From contig NZ_RFLX01000009.1 in assembly GCF_003696345.1 (NCBI RefSeq), positions 62,001 to 126,000 of the forward strand: a stretch of DNA of 64,000 bases, given 5' to 3'. Positions 42,561-53,057 of this stretch are shown one piece after another; position 1 is the first letter of the stretch, and each line of letters begins with the position of its first letter. The position numbers were made by a program, and so were the translations under genes. The notes below the pieces were generated by a model. That model was not told the origin of the DNA. It made no database searches and saw nothing but the letters and a program-made list of their open reading frames with translations. The stretch comes from Teichococcus wenyumeiae. Its GTDB lineage: Bacteria > Pseudomonadota > Alphaproteobacteria > Acetobacterales > Acetobacteraceae.

Positions 42561-45203
42561 ATGCCTGCTGCCTTCCTGAAAATTCCGAGGTGCCTCCCCG
42601 TGCCCATTGCCGCGCTGGATGTCGATTTCGAAAGCCTGCTGGCGGTGGCGCCCCATCCCTACATGCTGCTGGACCGAGATGTCACCATCGTCTGGGCCAA
42701 TGCCGCCTATCTGGCGGCGACCGGCCGCCAGCGCGGCGACATCATCGGCCGCAATATCTTCGATGCCTTCCCCGGCGGGCCATACGACCCGGAAGGGCTT
42801 GGCATAAGGCAGCTGCGCCAGTCGCTGGATACCGTCATGCAGACGCGGCAGCCCGATGTGCTGGCGCTGATCCGCTATGCCATCCCGCGCGGGACCGAGG
42901 CCAGCGCCGTTTTCGAGGACCGCTACTGGAGCGCCAGCCATACCCCCATCCTGGATGAGCGGGGCGAGGTCTCGCTGATCCTGCAACAGACGGATGACGT
43001 GACGGAGCTGCAGTCGCTGCGCCTGAGCCTCGCCGGGCAGGCCGGGGCGCCGGCCACGGGGCGGGAGCGGCTGGAAGGCGGCATCTTCCGCCGCGCCCAG
43101 GAGGTGCAGCAGGAGAAGGAAGTCCTGGGTGCCGAACGCACCATGCTGCGCCGCCTGCTGGAACAGGCCAGCGTCTTCGCCGCCTTCCTGCGCGGGCCGG
43201 AGCATGTCTTCGAGATCGCCAACCAATCCTACCTGCGGCTGATCGGGCGGCGGGATGTCCAGGGCAGGCCGGTGCGCGAGGCCTTGCCCGAGGTGCAGGA
43301 CCAGGGCTTCTTCGAGCTGCTGGACCAGGTCTATGCCTCCGGCACCGCTTATCATGGCCGCGCGGTAAGCGTGTCCCTGCTCAGTGAGGACGGCGTCACG
43401 CTGCAGGACCGGGTGCTGGACTTCATCTACCAGCCCATCACCGAGCCGGACGGCAGCGTCTCCGGTATCTTCGTGCTGGGCAGCGACGTGACCGAGGGCA
43501 AGCGCGCGGCGGATGAGCTGGAGCGCTACAGGAACCACCTGGAAGAGATGGTGGCCGAGCGCACCCGGGCGCTGGAGGACAGCGAGGCCGAGCGCCGCCG
43601 CACCGAGGCCGCCCTGCAGCAGAGCCAGAAGATGGAGGCGATCGGCCAGCTCACCGGCGGCGTCGCGCATGACTTCAATAACCTGCTGCAGATCCTGTCC
43701 GGCAACCTGCAGCTGCTGCAGCGCCGCCTGACCGACCCGCAGGACCTGAAGCGGCTTTCCGCCTCCCTCGGCGCGGTGGAGCGCGGGGCCAAGCTGGCCT
43801 CGCAGCTTCTGGCCTTCGCCCGGCGGCAGCCGCTGGAGCCGCGCGCCATCCATCTCGGCCGCATGGTGCGGGAGATGGACGAGCTGCTGCGCCGCGCCCT
43901 CGGCGAGGCCATCGAGGTGGAGACGGTGATCGCCGGCGGGCTCTGGAACACCCTGACCGACCCGGACCAGGTGCAGAACGTCCTCCTCAACCTCGCGGTC
44001 AATGCGCGCGACGCCATGGGCGGCAGCGGGCGCCTGACCATCGAGGCCGGCAATGCCATGCTGGACGAATACTATTGCCGCCAGCATGAGGAGGTGACGC
44101 CGGGCCAGTATGTGATGCTGGCGGTCTCCGACACCGGCTGCGGCATGGCGGCGGAGGTGCTGGCCAAGGCCTTCGAGCCCTTCTTCACCACCAAGCGGGA
44201 GGGCCGGGGCACCGGGCTCGGGCTCTCCATGGTCTATGGCTTCGTCAAGCAGAGCCACGGGCACATCAAGATATATTCCGAACCCGGCGTCGGCACCACC
44301 GTCCGCATCTACCTGCCCCGCACCTATGCGGCGGAGGAGGTGGTGCCCGACCTTTCCTCCACCCCCATCGAGAGCGGCAGCGAGACCATCCTGGTGGTGG
44401 AGGACGACCCGGTGGTGCAGGCCACCGTCGTCGATCTGCTGAAGGATCTCGGCTACACCGTGCTGCGCGCCAATGACGGGCAGAGCGCGCTGACGCTCGC
44501 GCGCTCCGGCATCGAGATCGACCTGCTCTTCACCGATGTGGTGATGCCGGGCCCGGTGCGCGCGCCGGACCTGGCGCGGCAGGTGCAGGCGCTGCTGCCG
44601 GGCGTCGGCGTGCTCTTCACCTCGGGCTATACCGAAAATGCCATTGTGCATGGCGGGCGGCTGGACCCGGGGGTCAACCTGCTCTCCAAGCCCTATCGGC
44701 GGGAGGATCTGGCGCGCAAGGTGCGCCATACCCTGAACAACCGCGGCCAGGCCCAGGCCGCCATGGCCCGCGCCGCCGCCCCGCCCTCGCCCGCCCTGGT
44801 GCCGGCGCAGCAACAGCAACAGCCGCAGCCCGGCCCCGCCCAGCCGCTGCGGGTGCTGCTGGTGGAGGACGACCCTCTGATCCAGATGGACAGCGAGGAC
44901 ATGCTGACCAGCCTGGGCTGCCGCGTCGCCGCCGTGCGCGACGGGCGCGGCGCCCTGCGGGAGCTGGCGCGGGGCGGCTTCGAGGTGCTCTTCACCGATA
45001 TCGGCCTGCCCGGCATCTCGGGCGTCGAGCTGGCGCGGCAGGTGGTGGCGGACCATCCCGGCATCCGCGTGATCTTCGCCAGCGGCTTCGGGCAGCATGA
45101 GGAAGCGCGCGCCGCCGTGCCGGGCGCCATCTTCGTCACCAAGCCCTATGGGCTGCCGGAGCTGGAGGCCGCCATCCAGAAGACCATGGCGGCCGGGGAT
45201 TGA
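42561..45203 (+). CDS. Cytoplasmic hybrid histidine kinase (PAS-PAS-HisKA-HATPase-REC-REC)
   Basis: 880 residues without membrane helices. PAS 1 about 20-150 (PHPYMLLDRDVTIVWANAAY), PAS 2 about 205-325 (VFEIANQSYLRLIG), a coiled coil, phosphoacceptor GGVAHDFNNLL with His370, then HATPase (VLLNLAVNARDAM, DTGCGM, GRGTGLGLSMVYGF). Two receiver domains follow (ILVVEDDPVVQ...LLFTDVVMPG and VLLVEDDPLIQ...VLFTDIGLPG), separated by a Gln/Pro-rich linker. The HDFNNLL H-box is of the HWE/HisKA-family type seen in soluble sensors. There is no paired regulator nearby, so output probably goes through phosphorelay. The stop overlaps the next start. Confidence 0.9.
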   Translation: MPAAFLKIPRCLPVPIAALDVDFESLLAVAPHPYMLLDRDVTIVWANAAYLAATGRQRGDIIGRNIFDAFPGGPYDPEGLGIRQLRQSLDTVMQTRQPDVLALIRYAIPRGTEASAVFEDRYWSASHTPILDERGEVSLILQQTDDVTELQSLRLSLAGQAGAPATGRERLEGGIFRRAQEVQQEKEVLGAERTMLRRLLEQASVFAAFLRGPEHVFEIANQSYLRLIGRRDVQGRPVREALPEVQDQGFFELLDQVYASGTAYHGRAVSVSLLSEDGVTLQDRVLDFIYQPITEPDGSVSGIFVLGSDVTEGKRAADELERYRNHLEEMVAERTRALEDSEAERRRTEAALQQSQKMEAIGQLTGGVAHDFNNLLQILSGNLQLLQRRLTDPQDLKRLSASLGAVERGAKLASQLLAFARRQPLEPRAIHLGRMVREMDELLRRALGEAIEVETVIAGGLWNTLTDPDQVQNVLLNLAVNARDAMGGSGRLTIEAGNAMLDEYYCRQHEEVTPGQYVMLAVSDTGCGMAAEVLAKAFEPFFTTKREGRGTGLGLSMVYGFVKQSHGHIKIYSEPGVGTTVRIYLPRTYAAEEVVPDLSSTPIESGSETILVVEDDPVVQATVVDLLKDLGYTVLRANDGQSALTLARSGIEIDLLFTDVVMPGPVRAPDLARQVQALLPGVGVLFTSGYTENAIVHGGRLDPGVNLLSKPYRREDLARKVRHTLNNRGQAQAAMARAAAPPSPALVPAQQQQQPQPGPAQPLRVLLVEDDPLIQMDSEDMLTSLGCRVAAVRDGRGALRELARGGFEVLFTDIGLPGISGVELARQVVADHPGIRVIFASGFGQHEEARAAVPGAIFVTKPYGLPELEAAIQKTMAAGD

Positions 45204-45898
45204 CGGAGCCCGCGCGGGAGGAGGTGCTGCTCGGCCGCCGCCTCTGCCCTGTTCTGTGGCGCGTTTCGGCCCGGGCCCAGCGTGTCTCGCTGCGCATCGA
45301 TGCCGTGCGGGGCGCGGTGGTGGTCACGCTGCCGCCGCAGGCCCCGCGCCGGGCGGGGCTGGTGCTGCTACGGGCCCATGCCGCCTGGGCCACGGGGGCG
45401 CTGGAAGCCCTGGCCCCCGCCGTGCCGCTGGAGGATGGCGCCGTGGTGCGGCTGGGCGACGTGCCCCATGCCATCCGCCACGCGCCCGAGGCGGCCGAGG
45501 CGCATCTGGGGGATGGCGAGATCGTGGTGGGAGGCCCGGCCCGGCACCTGCGCCGCCATGCCCTGGCGCTGCTGCGGGCGGAGGCCGGCCACCGCATCCC
45601 GCCCCGCGCCGCCCGGCATGCCCGGGCGCTGGGCGTGGCGCCGCGCGCCGTGCGGCTGAAGGATACCCGCACCCGCTGGGGCAGTTGCGCGCCGGATGGC
45701 ACCCTCGCCTTCTCCTGGCGGCTGGTGATGGCCCCGGACTGGGTGATGGACTACGTGGTGGCGCATGAGGTGGCGCATCTGCGGGAGATGAACCATTCCC
45801 CCCGCTTCTGGGCCCAGGTGGCGCGGCTGAGCCCGCACCGGACGGCGGCGCATGACTGGCTGCGCTGCCATGGCGCCGGGTTGCTGCGCGTCGGCTGA
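45200..45898 (+). CDS. YgjP-type zinc metallopeptidase
   Basis: 232 residues. C-terminal zinc site VVAHEVAHLREMNHSPRFW (HExxH plus later His), with the family hallmark DTRTRWGSCAPDGTLAFSWRL before it (DUF45/WLM-like). The start is TTG at 45200, overlapping the TGA of the kinase gene (TTGA), which suggests translational coupling. Substrates of the family are not established. Confidence 0.87.
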   Translation: MTEPAREEVLLGRRLCPVLWRVSARAQRVSLRIDAVRGAVVVTLPPQAPRRAGLVLLRAHAAWATGALEALAPAVPLEDGAVVRLGDVPHAIRHAPEAAEAHLGDGEIVVGGPARHLRRHALALLRAEAGHRIPPRAARHARALGVAPRAVRLKDTRTRWGSCAPDGTLAFSWRLVMAPDWVMDYVVAHEVAHLREMNHSPRFWAQVARLSPHRTAAHDWLRCHGAGLLRVG

Positions 45899-45963
45899 GA
45901 ATGGGGTGACGGGCCCCGGCGGCCAGTGCATACCTGCGGGCAGGTCTGCCAAGGAAGAACGCC

Positions 45964-46710
45964 ATGATCGTGCTTGTCACGGGTGCCACCGCCGGCTTCG
46001 GCGCCGCCATCGCCCGCCTTTTCGCCAAGGATGGCGCCCGCATCATCGCCGTCGGCCGCCGTGCCGAGCGGCTGGAGGCCCTGAGGGCCGAGCTGGGCCA
46101 GGACAAGGTGCTGCCCGTCGTGCTGGATGTGCGCGACACCGCCGCCGTCACCAAGGCCATCGAGGGCCTGCCGGCGGAATGGGCCGAGATCGACCTGCTG
46201 GTGAACAATGCCGGCCTGGCCCTGGGCCTGGAGCCCGCGCAGCGCGCCACCCTCTCCGACTGGGAGACGATGATCGACACCAACACCAAGGGGCTGGTGG
46301 CGATGACCCATGCGGTGCTGCCGGGCATGGTGGCGCGTGACCGCGGGCATGTCGTCAACCTCGGCTCCACCGCCGGCGAGTGGCCCTACCCGGGCGGCAA
46401 TGTCTATGGCGCCACCAAGGCCTTCGTGCGCCAGTTCAGCCTGAACCTGCGCGCCGACCTCTTCGGCACCCAGGTGCGCGTGACGGATATCGAGCCCGGG
46501 CTGGTGGGCGGCACCGAATTCTCCAACGTGCGCTTCGGCGACGATGCCAAGGCCGCCGCCGTCTACCAGGGCGCCGATGCGCTGACGCCCGAGGATATCG
46601 CCGATGCCGTGCACTGGGTGGCCACGCGCCCGGCGCGGGTGAACATCAACACGCTGCAGGTGATGCCGGTCTGCCAGAGCTTCGGCCCGCTGCGCGTCCA
46701 CAAGGCCTGA
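45964..46710 (+). CDS. Short-chain dehydrogenase (YdfG-like)
   Basis: 248 residues. NADP-binding TGATAGFGAAIAR, NNAGLAL, and the active site STAGEWPYPGGNVYGATKA (Ser, Tyr-x-x-x-Lys). The C-terminal ARVNINTLQVMPVCQSFGPLRVHK closely resembles E. coli YdfG. YdfG acts on serine and 3-hydroxy acids and on malonic semialdehyde, so the same activity is likely here. Confidence 0.9.
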   Translation: MIVLVTGATAGFGAAIARLFAKDGARIIAVGRRAERLEALRAELGQDKVLPVVLDVRDTAAVTKAIEGLPAEWAEIDLLVNNAGLALGLEPAQRATLSDWETMIDTNTKGLVAMTHAVLPGMVARDRGHVVNLGSTAGEWPYPGGNVYGATKAFVRQFSLNLRADLFGTQVRVTDIEPGLVGGTEFSNVRFGDDAKAAAVYQGADALTPEDIADAVHWVATRPARVNINTLQVMPVCQSFGPLRVHKA

Positions 46711-46719
46711 GGCCCGGCG

Positions 46720-46747
46720 GCCGCCGGGGCAGCCTGCCCCCGGCGGC
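46720..46747. terminator. Hairpin between SDR and MHYT-GGDEF-EAL genes
   Basis: Strong GC stem (GCCGCCGGGG.CA with TG.CCCCCGGCGGC) between two converging stops, without a U-run. Confidence 0.55.
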
Positions 46748-46749
46748 GC

Positions 46750-49098
46750 TCAGGCGGCCATGGTGCCGCCTTCGGAAGGCGCCCGCTCCTGCCCCGGCAC
46801 CGGGATGGGGCGGCCGAACAGGTAGCCCTGCACCTCGTCGCAGCCTTCCGCCCGCAGGTGTTCCAGCTGCGACTGGGTTTCCACCCCTTCCGCCAGCACC
46901 GGGATCCGCAGGGCCCGGCCGATGCCGATCACGGCACGCAGGATGCCCACCGCCTGCGGCGAGGTATCCAGCTCCGCCATGAAGGAGCGGTCCAGCTTGA
47001 TCTTGTCGAAGGGAAAGGACCGCAGGGTGCCGAGCGAGGAATAGCCGGTGCCGAAATCATCCATCGCCACCCGCACGCCCAATGCCTTGATGCGCTCCAG
47101 CAGCGGCAGGGTGCGGCTGCGGTCCTGCATCAGCATGCTTTCGGTGATCTCCAGCTCCAGCCGCTCCGCGGGCAGGCCGCTGCTGGCCAGGGCATGCTCC
47201 ACTTGGCGCGGCAGGTCCGGCTGGCTGAACTGCACGGCGGAAAGGTTCACCGCCACCTTGCCCAGTTGCGGATTGGCCACCGCCAGGGCGCAGGCCTCCC
47301 GCAGCACCCAGTCCCCGATCGGCAGGATCAGCCCGCTTTCCTCCGCCAGGGGGATGAACTCGGCGGGCGGGATCGGGCCGCGCTCGGGGTGGTTCCAGCG
47401 CAGCAGCATCTCGTGGCCGCAGGTCTCGCCGCTGCGCAGGTCCACCTGCACCTGGCAGTCCAGGTGGAACTGCCCCTCCGCCAGCGCGATGCGCAGGTCG
47501 TCCTTCATGCGGCGGCGGTAGCGTTCCGCCGCGTCCATCTCGGCATGGTAGAAGCTCAGGCCACGCGCGGGGGAGGCCTTGGCGCGGCGCATCGCCAGGT
47601 CGGCGCTGGCGCGCAGTTCCTCACCCCCGCGCGCATCGGCGGGAAAGAGCGCCACGCCGGTGGAGGCGGTGACGGAAACCTCGGCGCCGCCGATATAGCT
47701 GGGCTCGGCCAGCAGCCGCTCCAGCCGCGTGATCAGGTCGAAGACCTCCACCGCCTCGGTGAAGGGCAGCAGCACACCGAACTCGTCGCTGCCCAGCCGG
47801 GCGGCGAAGGCGCGCGGCGGCACCGCCTGGGCGATGCGGCGGCCGATGCCGCGCAGCAGCGCGTCGCCGCCGGCATGGCCGTGCAGGTCGTTCACCTCCT
47901 GGAAGCGGTCCAGGCCCAGATGCAGCACCGCCAGGGTGGGCAGCACCTTCCGCCGCTCCGCCGCCTTCAGCACCTGCTCCATGCGCTGGGCGAAGCGGGC
48001 GCGGTTGGGCAGGCCGGTCAGCGGGTCATGCACCGCCAGATGCAGGATGCGCCGCTCATGCTCCCGCCGCTCCCGCAGGTCGCGGAAGGCGAAGACGCGC
48101 AGGCCGGGGGAAGGCATGTCCTCCCGCACCACCACCTCCACCTCCAGGGTGGAGCCATTGGCATGGTTCAGCCGGCCCTCCACCGGCACGCCTTCCCGCC
48201 CCTCCGCCGCGCCGGGCGGGAACAGCAGCGCGCCGGGCAGCGGCTGGCCCAGCAGCGCTGCCCGGTCGCGGCCCAACATGGCGGCGAAGGTGTCGTTGGC
48301 CTCGACGATGCGGCCCTCCCGCACCACGGCCAGCCCTTCCAGCGCCGAATCCGCCAGGCTGCGCAGCCGGCTGCGGGCCTCGGCACGGGTGCGGTGGTCG
48401 ATCATCCAGGCCGCGGCGGCGGCGGCCATCACCAGCAGGCCCACCGCCGCCACCGTCAGGGCCAGCCCCGAGCGCGCCACCGGCTCCGCCACCGCGTCTA
48501 GGGGGATGATGGCGACGGCGGCCATGCCGGTGAAATGCAGCGCGGCCACCGCGAGGCTGAGGCACAGCGGCCCGAGCCATTGCTGCCAGGGCCTGTCGCC
48601 CCGCAGCGTGAGGCGCAGCGCCAGCATGCCGAAGCCACTTCCCAGCAGCAGCGAGGCCGCGACCTGGGCGGGGTCGTATTCCACGATGCCGCCATGGCCC
48701 AGCGCCGCCATGCCGGCGTAATGCATCAGGCCGATGGCGAGCCCCATCCCGGCGCCGCCCAGCAGCCGGGCGCCGCGCCAGGGCGCCACCGCCACCGCCC
48801 CGGCCATGCCCCAGCCCAGAATGGCCAGCAGCAGCGACCACAGCGTCATCAGCGGGCTGAAGCCGAGGGAGGCGGCCGGCTGATAGGCCAGCATCGCGAT
48901 GAAGTGGGTGCACCAGACAAAGGCGCCGCCGGCCACGCTGCCCAGCAGCAGCCAGCCGGCGCGGGACCAGCCCTCGGTTTCCGCGCCGCGGCGCAGCAGC
49001 GCCATGGATACCGCCGCGCCCGAGAGGCAGATGGCCAGCGCCAGCAGGATCAGGGTTGGGTCGTGCTCTTCGGCCAGGCAGCTGAACACACGCGGCAC
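46750..49098 (-). CDS. MHYT-PAS-GGDEF-EAL cyclic-di-GMP protein
   Basis: 782 residues. The N-terminal MHYT sensor has seven membrane helices with its repeated Met-His-Tyr/Phe motifs (CTHFIAMLAY, LMHYAGMAAL, LHFTGMAAV), thought to bind copper and sense gas. A PAS segment (ALEGLAVVREGRIVEANDTF), a GGDEF domain and an EAL domain follow. The GGDEF motif reads GSDEF. EAL reads HEMLLRW, but the catalytic Glu and ELEITES, DDFGTGYSS and KLDRSF are kept, so phosphodiesterase activity is the better guess. GTG at 49098 is chosen for its GGAGGAG site 6 bases upstream; ATG at 49164 would add 22 residues. Confidence 0.9.
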   Translation of the reverse strand: MPRVFSCLAEEHDPTLILLALAICLSGAAVSMALLRRGAETEGWSRAGWLLLGSVAGGAFVWCTHFIAMLAYQPAASLGFSPLMTLWSLLLAILGWGMAGAVAVAPWRGARLLGGAGMGLAIGLMHYAGMAALGHGGIVEYDPAQVAASLLLGSGFGMLALRLTLRGDRPWQQWLGPLCLSLAVAALHFTGMAAVAIIPLDAVAEPVARSGLALTVAAVGLLVMAAAAAAWMIDHRTRAEARSRLRSLADSALEGLAVVREGRIVEANDTFAAMLGRDRAALLGQPLPGALLFPPGAAEGREGVPVEGRLNHANGSTLEVEVVVREDMPSPGLRVFAFRDLRERREHERRILHLAVHDPLTGLPNRARFAQRMEQVLKAAERRKVLPTLAVLHLGLDRFQEVNDLHGHAGGDALLRGIGRRIAQAVPPRAFAARLGSDEFGVLLPFTEAVEVFDLITRLERLLAEPSYIGGAEVSVTASTGVALFPADARGGEELRASADLAMRRAKASPARGLSFYHAEMDAAERYRRRMKDDLRIALAEGQFHLDCQVQVDLRSGETCGHEMLLRWNHPERGPIPPAEFIPLAEESGLILPIGDWVLREACALAVANPQLGKVAVNLSAVQFSQPDLPRQVEHALASSGLPAERLELEITESMLMQDRSRTLPLLERIKALGVRVAMDDFGTGYSSLGTLRSFPFDKIKLDRSFMAELDTSPQAVGILRAVIGIGRALRIPVLAEGVETQSQLEHLRAEGCDEVQGYLFGRPIPVPGQERAPSEGGTMAA

Positions 49099-49234
49099 GA
49101 CCGGCTCCTCCGGATAGTCTGTCCCGCCGGGTGTCGCCCGCTGCGGCGCACTGGCCCGGCCCATCGCAGGTTTAGCCGTTTACGCAGAGCATGTCTCGCG
49201 AAACCGTGAGGCGGCTTCAGGGGGATGGCGCGGC

Positions 49235-50047
49235 TCATTCCACCAGGATGCGCGTCAGGCCGTGCCGGCCGGCGGCGGCGGCCAGGGTGCCGTCGGCGCG
49301 GGCGGCATCGAGAAAGGCATTCACCTCCGCCAGCCAGGCCGGGTCCCCCTTCCGCACCGCATAGGCGTAGAGCGAATTGCCGAAGCGGCCGGGCGGCTCG
49401 ATCACCCTGGCCCAGTCCTGCACCTCCAGCACGCGGCGGGTATAGGGATAGTCGGTCATGAAGGCATCGGCGCGGCCGGCCAGCACCTCCTGCTCCCGCG
49501 ACAGGGGCGAGCGCAGCACCAGCAGGTCGGCATGCCGCAGCGCCTCCCGCATCAGGGGCTCCATCCGCGTGCCCGCCACAACGGCGATGACGATGCCGGG
49601 GCGGTCGAGGTCCGACCATTGCCGCACCCGGCCGGAGCTGCGCGGCGTGACGGCGTAGACCGGGCTGCTGAGATAGGGATGGCTGAAATCCACCCGCGCC
49701 TCCCGCTCCGGCGTGATGCCGACGCCCATCATGGCGAGGTCGCAATCCCCCCGGTCCAGCCGCTCGGTGAAGTCGACGAAGCTGGTCTCGACGAAGCGCA
49801 GCCGCACCCGCAGCCGCCGCGCCAGCGCCTCGGCCATGTCGATATCCATCCCCTCCAGCGTCCCGTTGCGGGGGTTGCGCCAGGAGATGGCGAAGTAGTC
49901 CGGCCAGATGCAGACCCGCAGCTCACCCCGCGCGCCGATCCCGGCCAGCCGCCCCGCATCCGCCTCCTGCGCCAGCGCGCCGCCCGCAGGGAATATCTCG
50001 CAAAAGGCAAGAGCGGCGGTCATGATGCCCAAGGCCATGCTACGCAT
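49235..50047 (-). CDS. Amino-acid-type periplasmic solute-binding protein
   Basis: 270 residues. Signal peptide [30 protein letters not shown]_bac_3 fold: [80 protein letters not shown]. No permease or ATPase genes are nearby, so it may serve a sensor rather than a transporter. The start is uncertain (ATG 50047 or 50038). Either overlaps the start of the divergent kinase gene. Confidence 0.85.
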   Translation of the reverse strand: MRSMALGIMTAALAFCEIFPAGGALAQEADAGRLAGIGARGELRVCIWPDYFAISWRNPRNGTLEGMDIDMAEALARRLRVRLRFVETSFVDFTERLDRGDCDLAMMGVGITPEREARVDFSHPYLSSPVYAVTPRSSGRVRQWSDLDRPGIVIAVVAGTRMEPLMREALRHADLLVLRSPLSREQEVLAGRADAFMTDYPYTRRVLEVQDWARVIEPPGRFGNSLYAYAVRKGDPAWLAEVNAFLDAARADGTLAAAAGRHGLTRILVE

Positions 50048-52622
50048 CAGAGAGTTTCTCAATCTTCCGTTCCGCTCGCTCGGGCTGCGGCCATTCAGCC
50101 CCTCGGAACCGCGTCCCTGGCTGCTGTTCGCGGGCGCGGTGGCTCTGATCGGTGCCTGTCTGGCCGGGTTCTACGGCATCCTGACGCAAAGCGGCCAGCG
50201 CAATGCGACCGAGCAGGCGGAACGCCTGACATATGGCGTGGTGGTCTCGCTGGCCGACCAGCTCACCCGCGCCATGCAGACGGTGGACTTCATCCTGGAG
50301 GAACTGACCGAGCGCACGGCGCCCGGCGATGTGGCGGAGGCGGTGCGGCTGCTGGCCCTGCGCACGCGCGATCTCTCGCAGCTGCGCGCCCTGCTGCTGG
50401 TGGATACCAACGGCACCATCCTCACCGCTACCACGGAGGCGCTGGTGGGCGAGAGCCTGGCGGACCGGGAATGGTTCCGCCTCCAGCAACTGGGCGCGCG
50501 GGCGATGCGGCTGGGGGAGCCGGAGGCCGGGCGCTACCTGCGCGCGCCCGGGCTGCAGGGCAGCCTGGCCCAGCAGATCGGCCAGGCGGGGATCTGGTCC
50601 ATTCCGCTCTCCCGGCCGCTGCGCGGGCCGCAGGGTGAATTCGCCGGTGCCGTGGTGGCGCTGCTGAACCCCGACTATCTCTCCGGCATCGCCATCCGGC
50701 AGGCCGAGGCCTTTGGCGTCACGGTGCGGTTGCACAGCTTCGGCGGGCTGCTGCTGGCACGCTCCTCCGCCTCGCTGGCGGGCATCGGCGAGCCGAGCAC
50801 CCATGCCTGGCCCTTCCGCGACTTCCTGCCGCGATGGGAGAACGGCAGCTGGTCCGGCCAGGACCAGGATGGGCAGGAGGTGGTGGCCGCCTTCGCCACC
50901 ACGCGGGAGGGCCTCTTCGTGGTGGAGGCGGCGCGGCCGCTGGCCCTGGCGCTGCAGCCGCTGCACAGCCTGGACCGATTGCTGCTGGCCGGCATCGCGG
51001 CCGTGGCCGCGGTGACGCTGATCTCGCTCTGGCTGCTGTTCCGGCAGGCCAATGCGCTGCGGCGCCAGGGGCAGGCACTGGCCGCCAGCGAGGCCAGCGC
51101 CCGCGCCGCCACCCGTGCCCAGGAGGAATTCCTGGCGGCGATGAGCCACGAGATCCGCACGCCGATGAACGGCGTGATCGGCATGGCCGGCCTGCTGCTG
51201 GACACCGGGCTGGACCCGGTGCAGCGCCGCTACGCGGAAACGATCAACGGCAGCGCCGAGCACCTGCTGCTGGTGCTGAACGACATCCTCGACTTCTCCC
51301 GGCTGGAGGCCGGCATCATCGAGCACGAGGCCGTCCCCTTCCAGGTCGAGCAGGAGGTCGCCACCATTGCCGAGCTGTTCTCCCCCCGCGCGGAGGCCAA
51401 GGGGGTGGAGCTGCTCTGCAACCTGCAACCGGAGCTTCCACCCATGGTGCGGGGGGAGCCGGGGCGCTTCCGGCAGATCCTGTTCAACCTGGTCGGCAAT
51501 GCGGTGAAGTTCACCGATTCCGGCTGGGTGGAGATCGCCGTCAGCATCAGGCCGGAGGGCCAGGGGCAGGCGCGGCTGGCCTGCAGCGTCAGCGACACCG
51601 GCATCGGCCTCGACCCCGCGGCCATTCCGCAGTTGTTCGAGCGCTTCACCCAGGCCGATGCCTCCATCAGCCGGCGCTACGGCGGCACCGGCCTGGGGCT
51701 GGCGATCTGCCGCCGGCTGGCGGAGCAGATGGGCGGCAGCATCGGCGCCGCGCCGCGCGAGGGCGGCGGCAGCGTCTTCTTCTTCGACATCCTTGTCGCG
51801 CTGCCGGAGGCCGCTTCCGGCCCGGGGCGGCTGCTGACCGGGCAGCGGGTGCTGGTGGCGGATGACCTGGCGCACCGGCGTGGCATCATGCGGCGGCAGG
51901 TGCAGGCCCTGGGGGCGGAGGTGGAGGAAACCACCGCCGCCGCCGCGCCCCTGCTGCTGCGGCAGGCCAGCGCCGCCGGCCGCCCCTTCATGCTGGCGGT
52001 GCTGGATGGCGGTGCCGGCACCGTCGCGCTGGGCCGCGCCATCCGCCATGGGGCGGTGCCGGACGATACGCCGCTGCTGCTCTGCCTGCAGGGCACGGCG
52101 GCGGGGTGGGAAGAGGCCATGGGCCTGCCTGGCGTGGTGCCGGTGCTGAAGCCACTGCTGCCGGGCCGGCTGCGGCAGGCGGTGCTGAACGCCCTGGTCC
52201 TGCCGGTGCCGGCGCCCGTGGCCGCCGCTGACGCCCCGGCGGCGGCGCCACCGCCAGCCCACGGGCTGAAGGTCCTGCTGGTGGAGGACAATGCCAACAA
52301 CCAGCTGGTGATGGGGACACTGCTGCAACGCGCCGGCTGCCGGGTCGAGGTCGCCTCCAATGGCGCCGAGGCGCTGGCCCGGGCGCGGGCCGAGGCCTAT
52401 GACGCCATCCTGATGGACCTGCAGATGCCGGTGATGGACGGCTTGCAGGCCACCCGAGCCATCCGCGCCGCCGCCGGCCCCAACCGCGCCACGCGCATCA
52501 TCGGCCTGACCGCCGCCGTGGGCGCGGAATTCGAGCGGCAATGCCGCGAGGCCGGGATGGACGACTACCTGCCCAAGCCGGTGCAGCGGGCGGTGCTGCT
52601 GCGGGCCCTGGGCGCGGGCTAG
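50037..52622 (+). CDS. Membrane hybrid histidine kinase (CHASE/Cache-HisKA-HATPase-REC-REC)
   Basis: 861 residues. Two membrane helices (about 24-46 and 320-345) enclose a periplasmic sensor domain like sCache ([53 protein letters not shown]). HisKA has [14 protein letters not shown] with His371. HATPase has [16 protein letters not shown] and GTGLGLAI. The first receiver is degenerate ([12 protein letters not shown], but LDGG at the acceptor position), the second complete ([11 protein letters not shown]...[13 protein letters not shown]). It converges on an Hpt gene 5 bases after its stop, the likely phosphorelay partner. Confidence 0.9.
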   Translation: MLRIREFLNLPFRSLGLRPFSPSEPRPWLLFAGAVALIGACLAGFYGILTQSGQRNATEQAERLTYGVVVSLADQLTRAMQTVDFILEELTERTAPGDVAEAVRLLALRTRDLSQLRALLLVDTNGTILTATTEALVGESLADREWFRLQQLGARAMRLGEPEAGRYLRAPGLQGSLAQQIGQAGIWSIPLSRPLRGPQGEFAGAVVALLNPDYLSGIAIRQAEAFGVTVRLHSFGGLLLARSSASLAGIGEPSTHAWPFRDFLPRWENGSWSGQDQDGQEVVAAFATTREGLFVVEAARPLALALQPLHSLDRLLLAGIAAVAAVTLISLWLLFRQANALRRQGQALAASEASARAATRAQEEFLAAMSHEIRTPMNGVIGMAGLLLDTGLDPVQRRYAETINGSAEHLLLVLNDILDFSRLEAGIIEHEAVPFQVEQEVATIAELFSPRAEAKGVELLCNLQPELPPMVRGEPGRFRQILFNLVGNAVKFTDSGWVEIAVSIRPEGQGQARLACSVSDTGIGLDPAAIPQLFERFTQADASISRRYGGTGLGLAICRRLAEQMGGSIGAAPREGGGSVFFFDILVALPEAASGPGRLLTGQRVLVADDLAHRRGIMRRQVQALGAEVEETTAAAAPLLLRQASAAGRPFMLAVLDGGAGTVALGRAIRHGAVPDDTPLLLCLQGTAAGWEEAMGLPGVVPVLKPLLPGRLRQAVLNALVLPVPAPVAAADAPAAAPPPAHGLKVLLVEDNANNQLVMGTLLQRAGCRVEVASNGAEALARARAEAYDAILMDLQMPVMDGLQATRAIRAAAGPNRATRIIGLTAAVGAEFERQCREAGMDDYLPKPVQRAVLLRALGAG

Positions 52623-52627
52623 GCGGC

Positions 52628-53050
52628 TCAGACCTTGGGCGGATCGGCCGAGGAAAGGCTCATCAGTTCCGCCAGCGCCGCCTTGGCCTCATTCGCCAGT
52701 TCCAGCACGGTGTCGGTGGCCGCGACCACATCCGGGCTCATCGCCTGCCGCGCCAGGGCTTCCAGCCGTCGCGCGCCGATCGAGCCGGCGGCGCCGGCGA
52801 GGCTGTGCGCATTGCGGCGGTAGAGGTCCATGTCCCCGGCCTTCAGGGCATCGACCATCTGCTGCACTAGCCGGGCGAGATCTGCCTCGAAGGTCCGGAC
52901 AACGCCAACAAAGACATCGTGGGGAAGCTCGGCGGCGAGCTGGCGGGCGATCTCGGGATCGATGGCTTTCACAACGGGAAGGTTGCAAAAGCCGAACTCT
53001 TGGTCAACGAAACGGTCGGAGTCGCAGAGGGTTTTCAACGTCGGTGCCAT
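52628..53050 (-). CDS. Stand-alone Hpt phosphotransfer protein
   Basis: 140 residues. The Hpt four-helix bundle has the acceptor in NAHSLAGAAGSIGARRLEALAR (His82). Hpt proteins carry phosphate from hybrid kinase receivers to a final regulator. It lies at the end of the pyrD-HAD-MFS unit, 7 bases after the MFS gene, yet meets the hybrid kinase gene tail to tail. A partnership with that kinase is an inference from position. Confidence 0.88.
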   Translation of the reverse strand: MAPTLKTLCDSDRFVDQEFGFCNLPVVKAIDPEIARQLAAELPHDVFVGVVRTFEADLARLVQQMVDALKAGDMDLYRRNAHSLAGAAGSIGARRLEALARQAMSPDVVAATDTVLELANEAKAALAELMSLSSADPPKV

Positions 53051-53057
53051 GCTTCCT

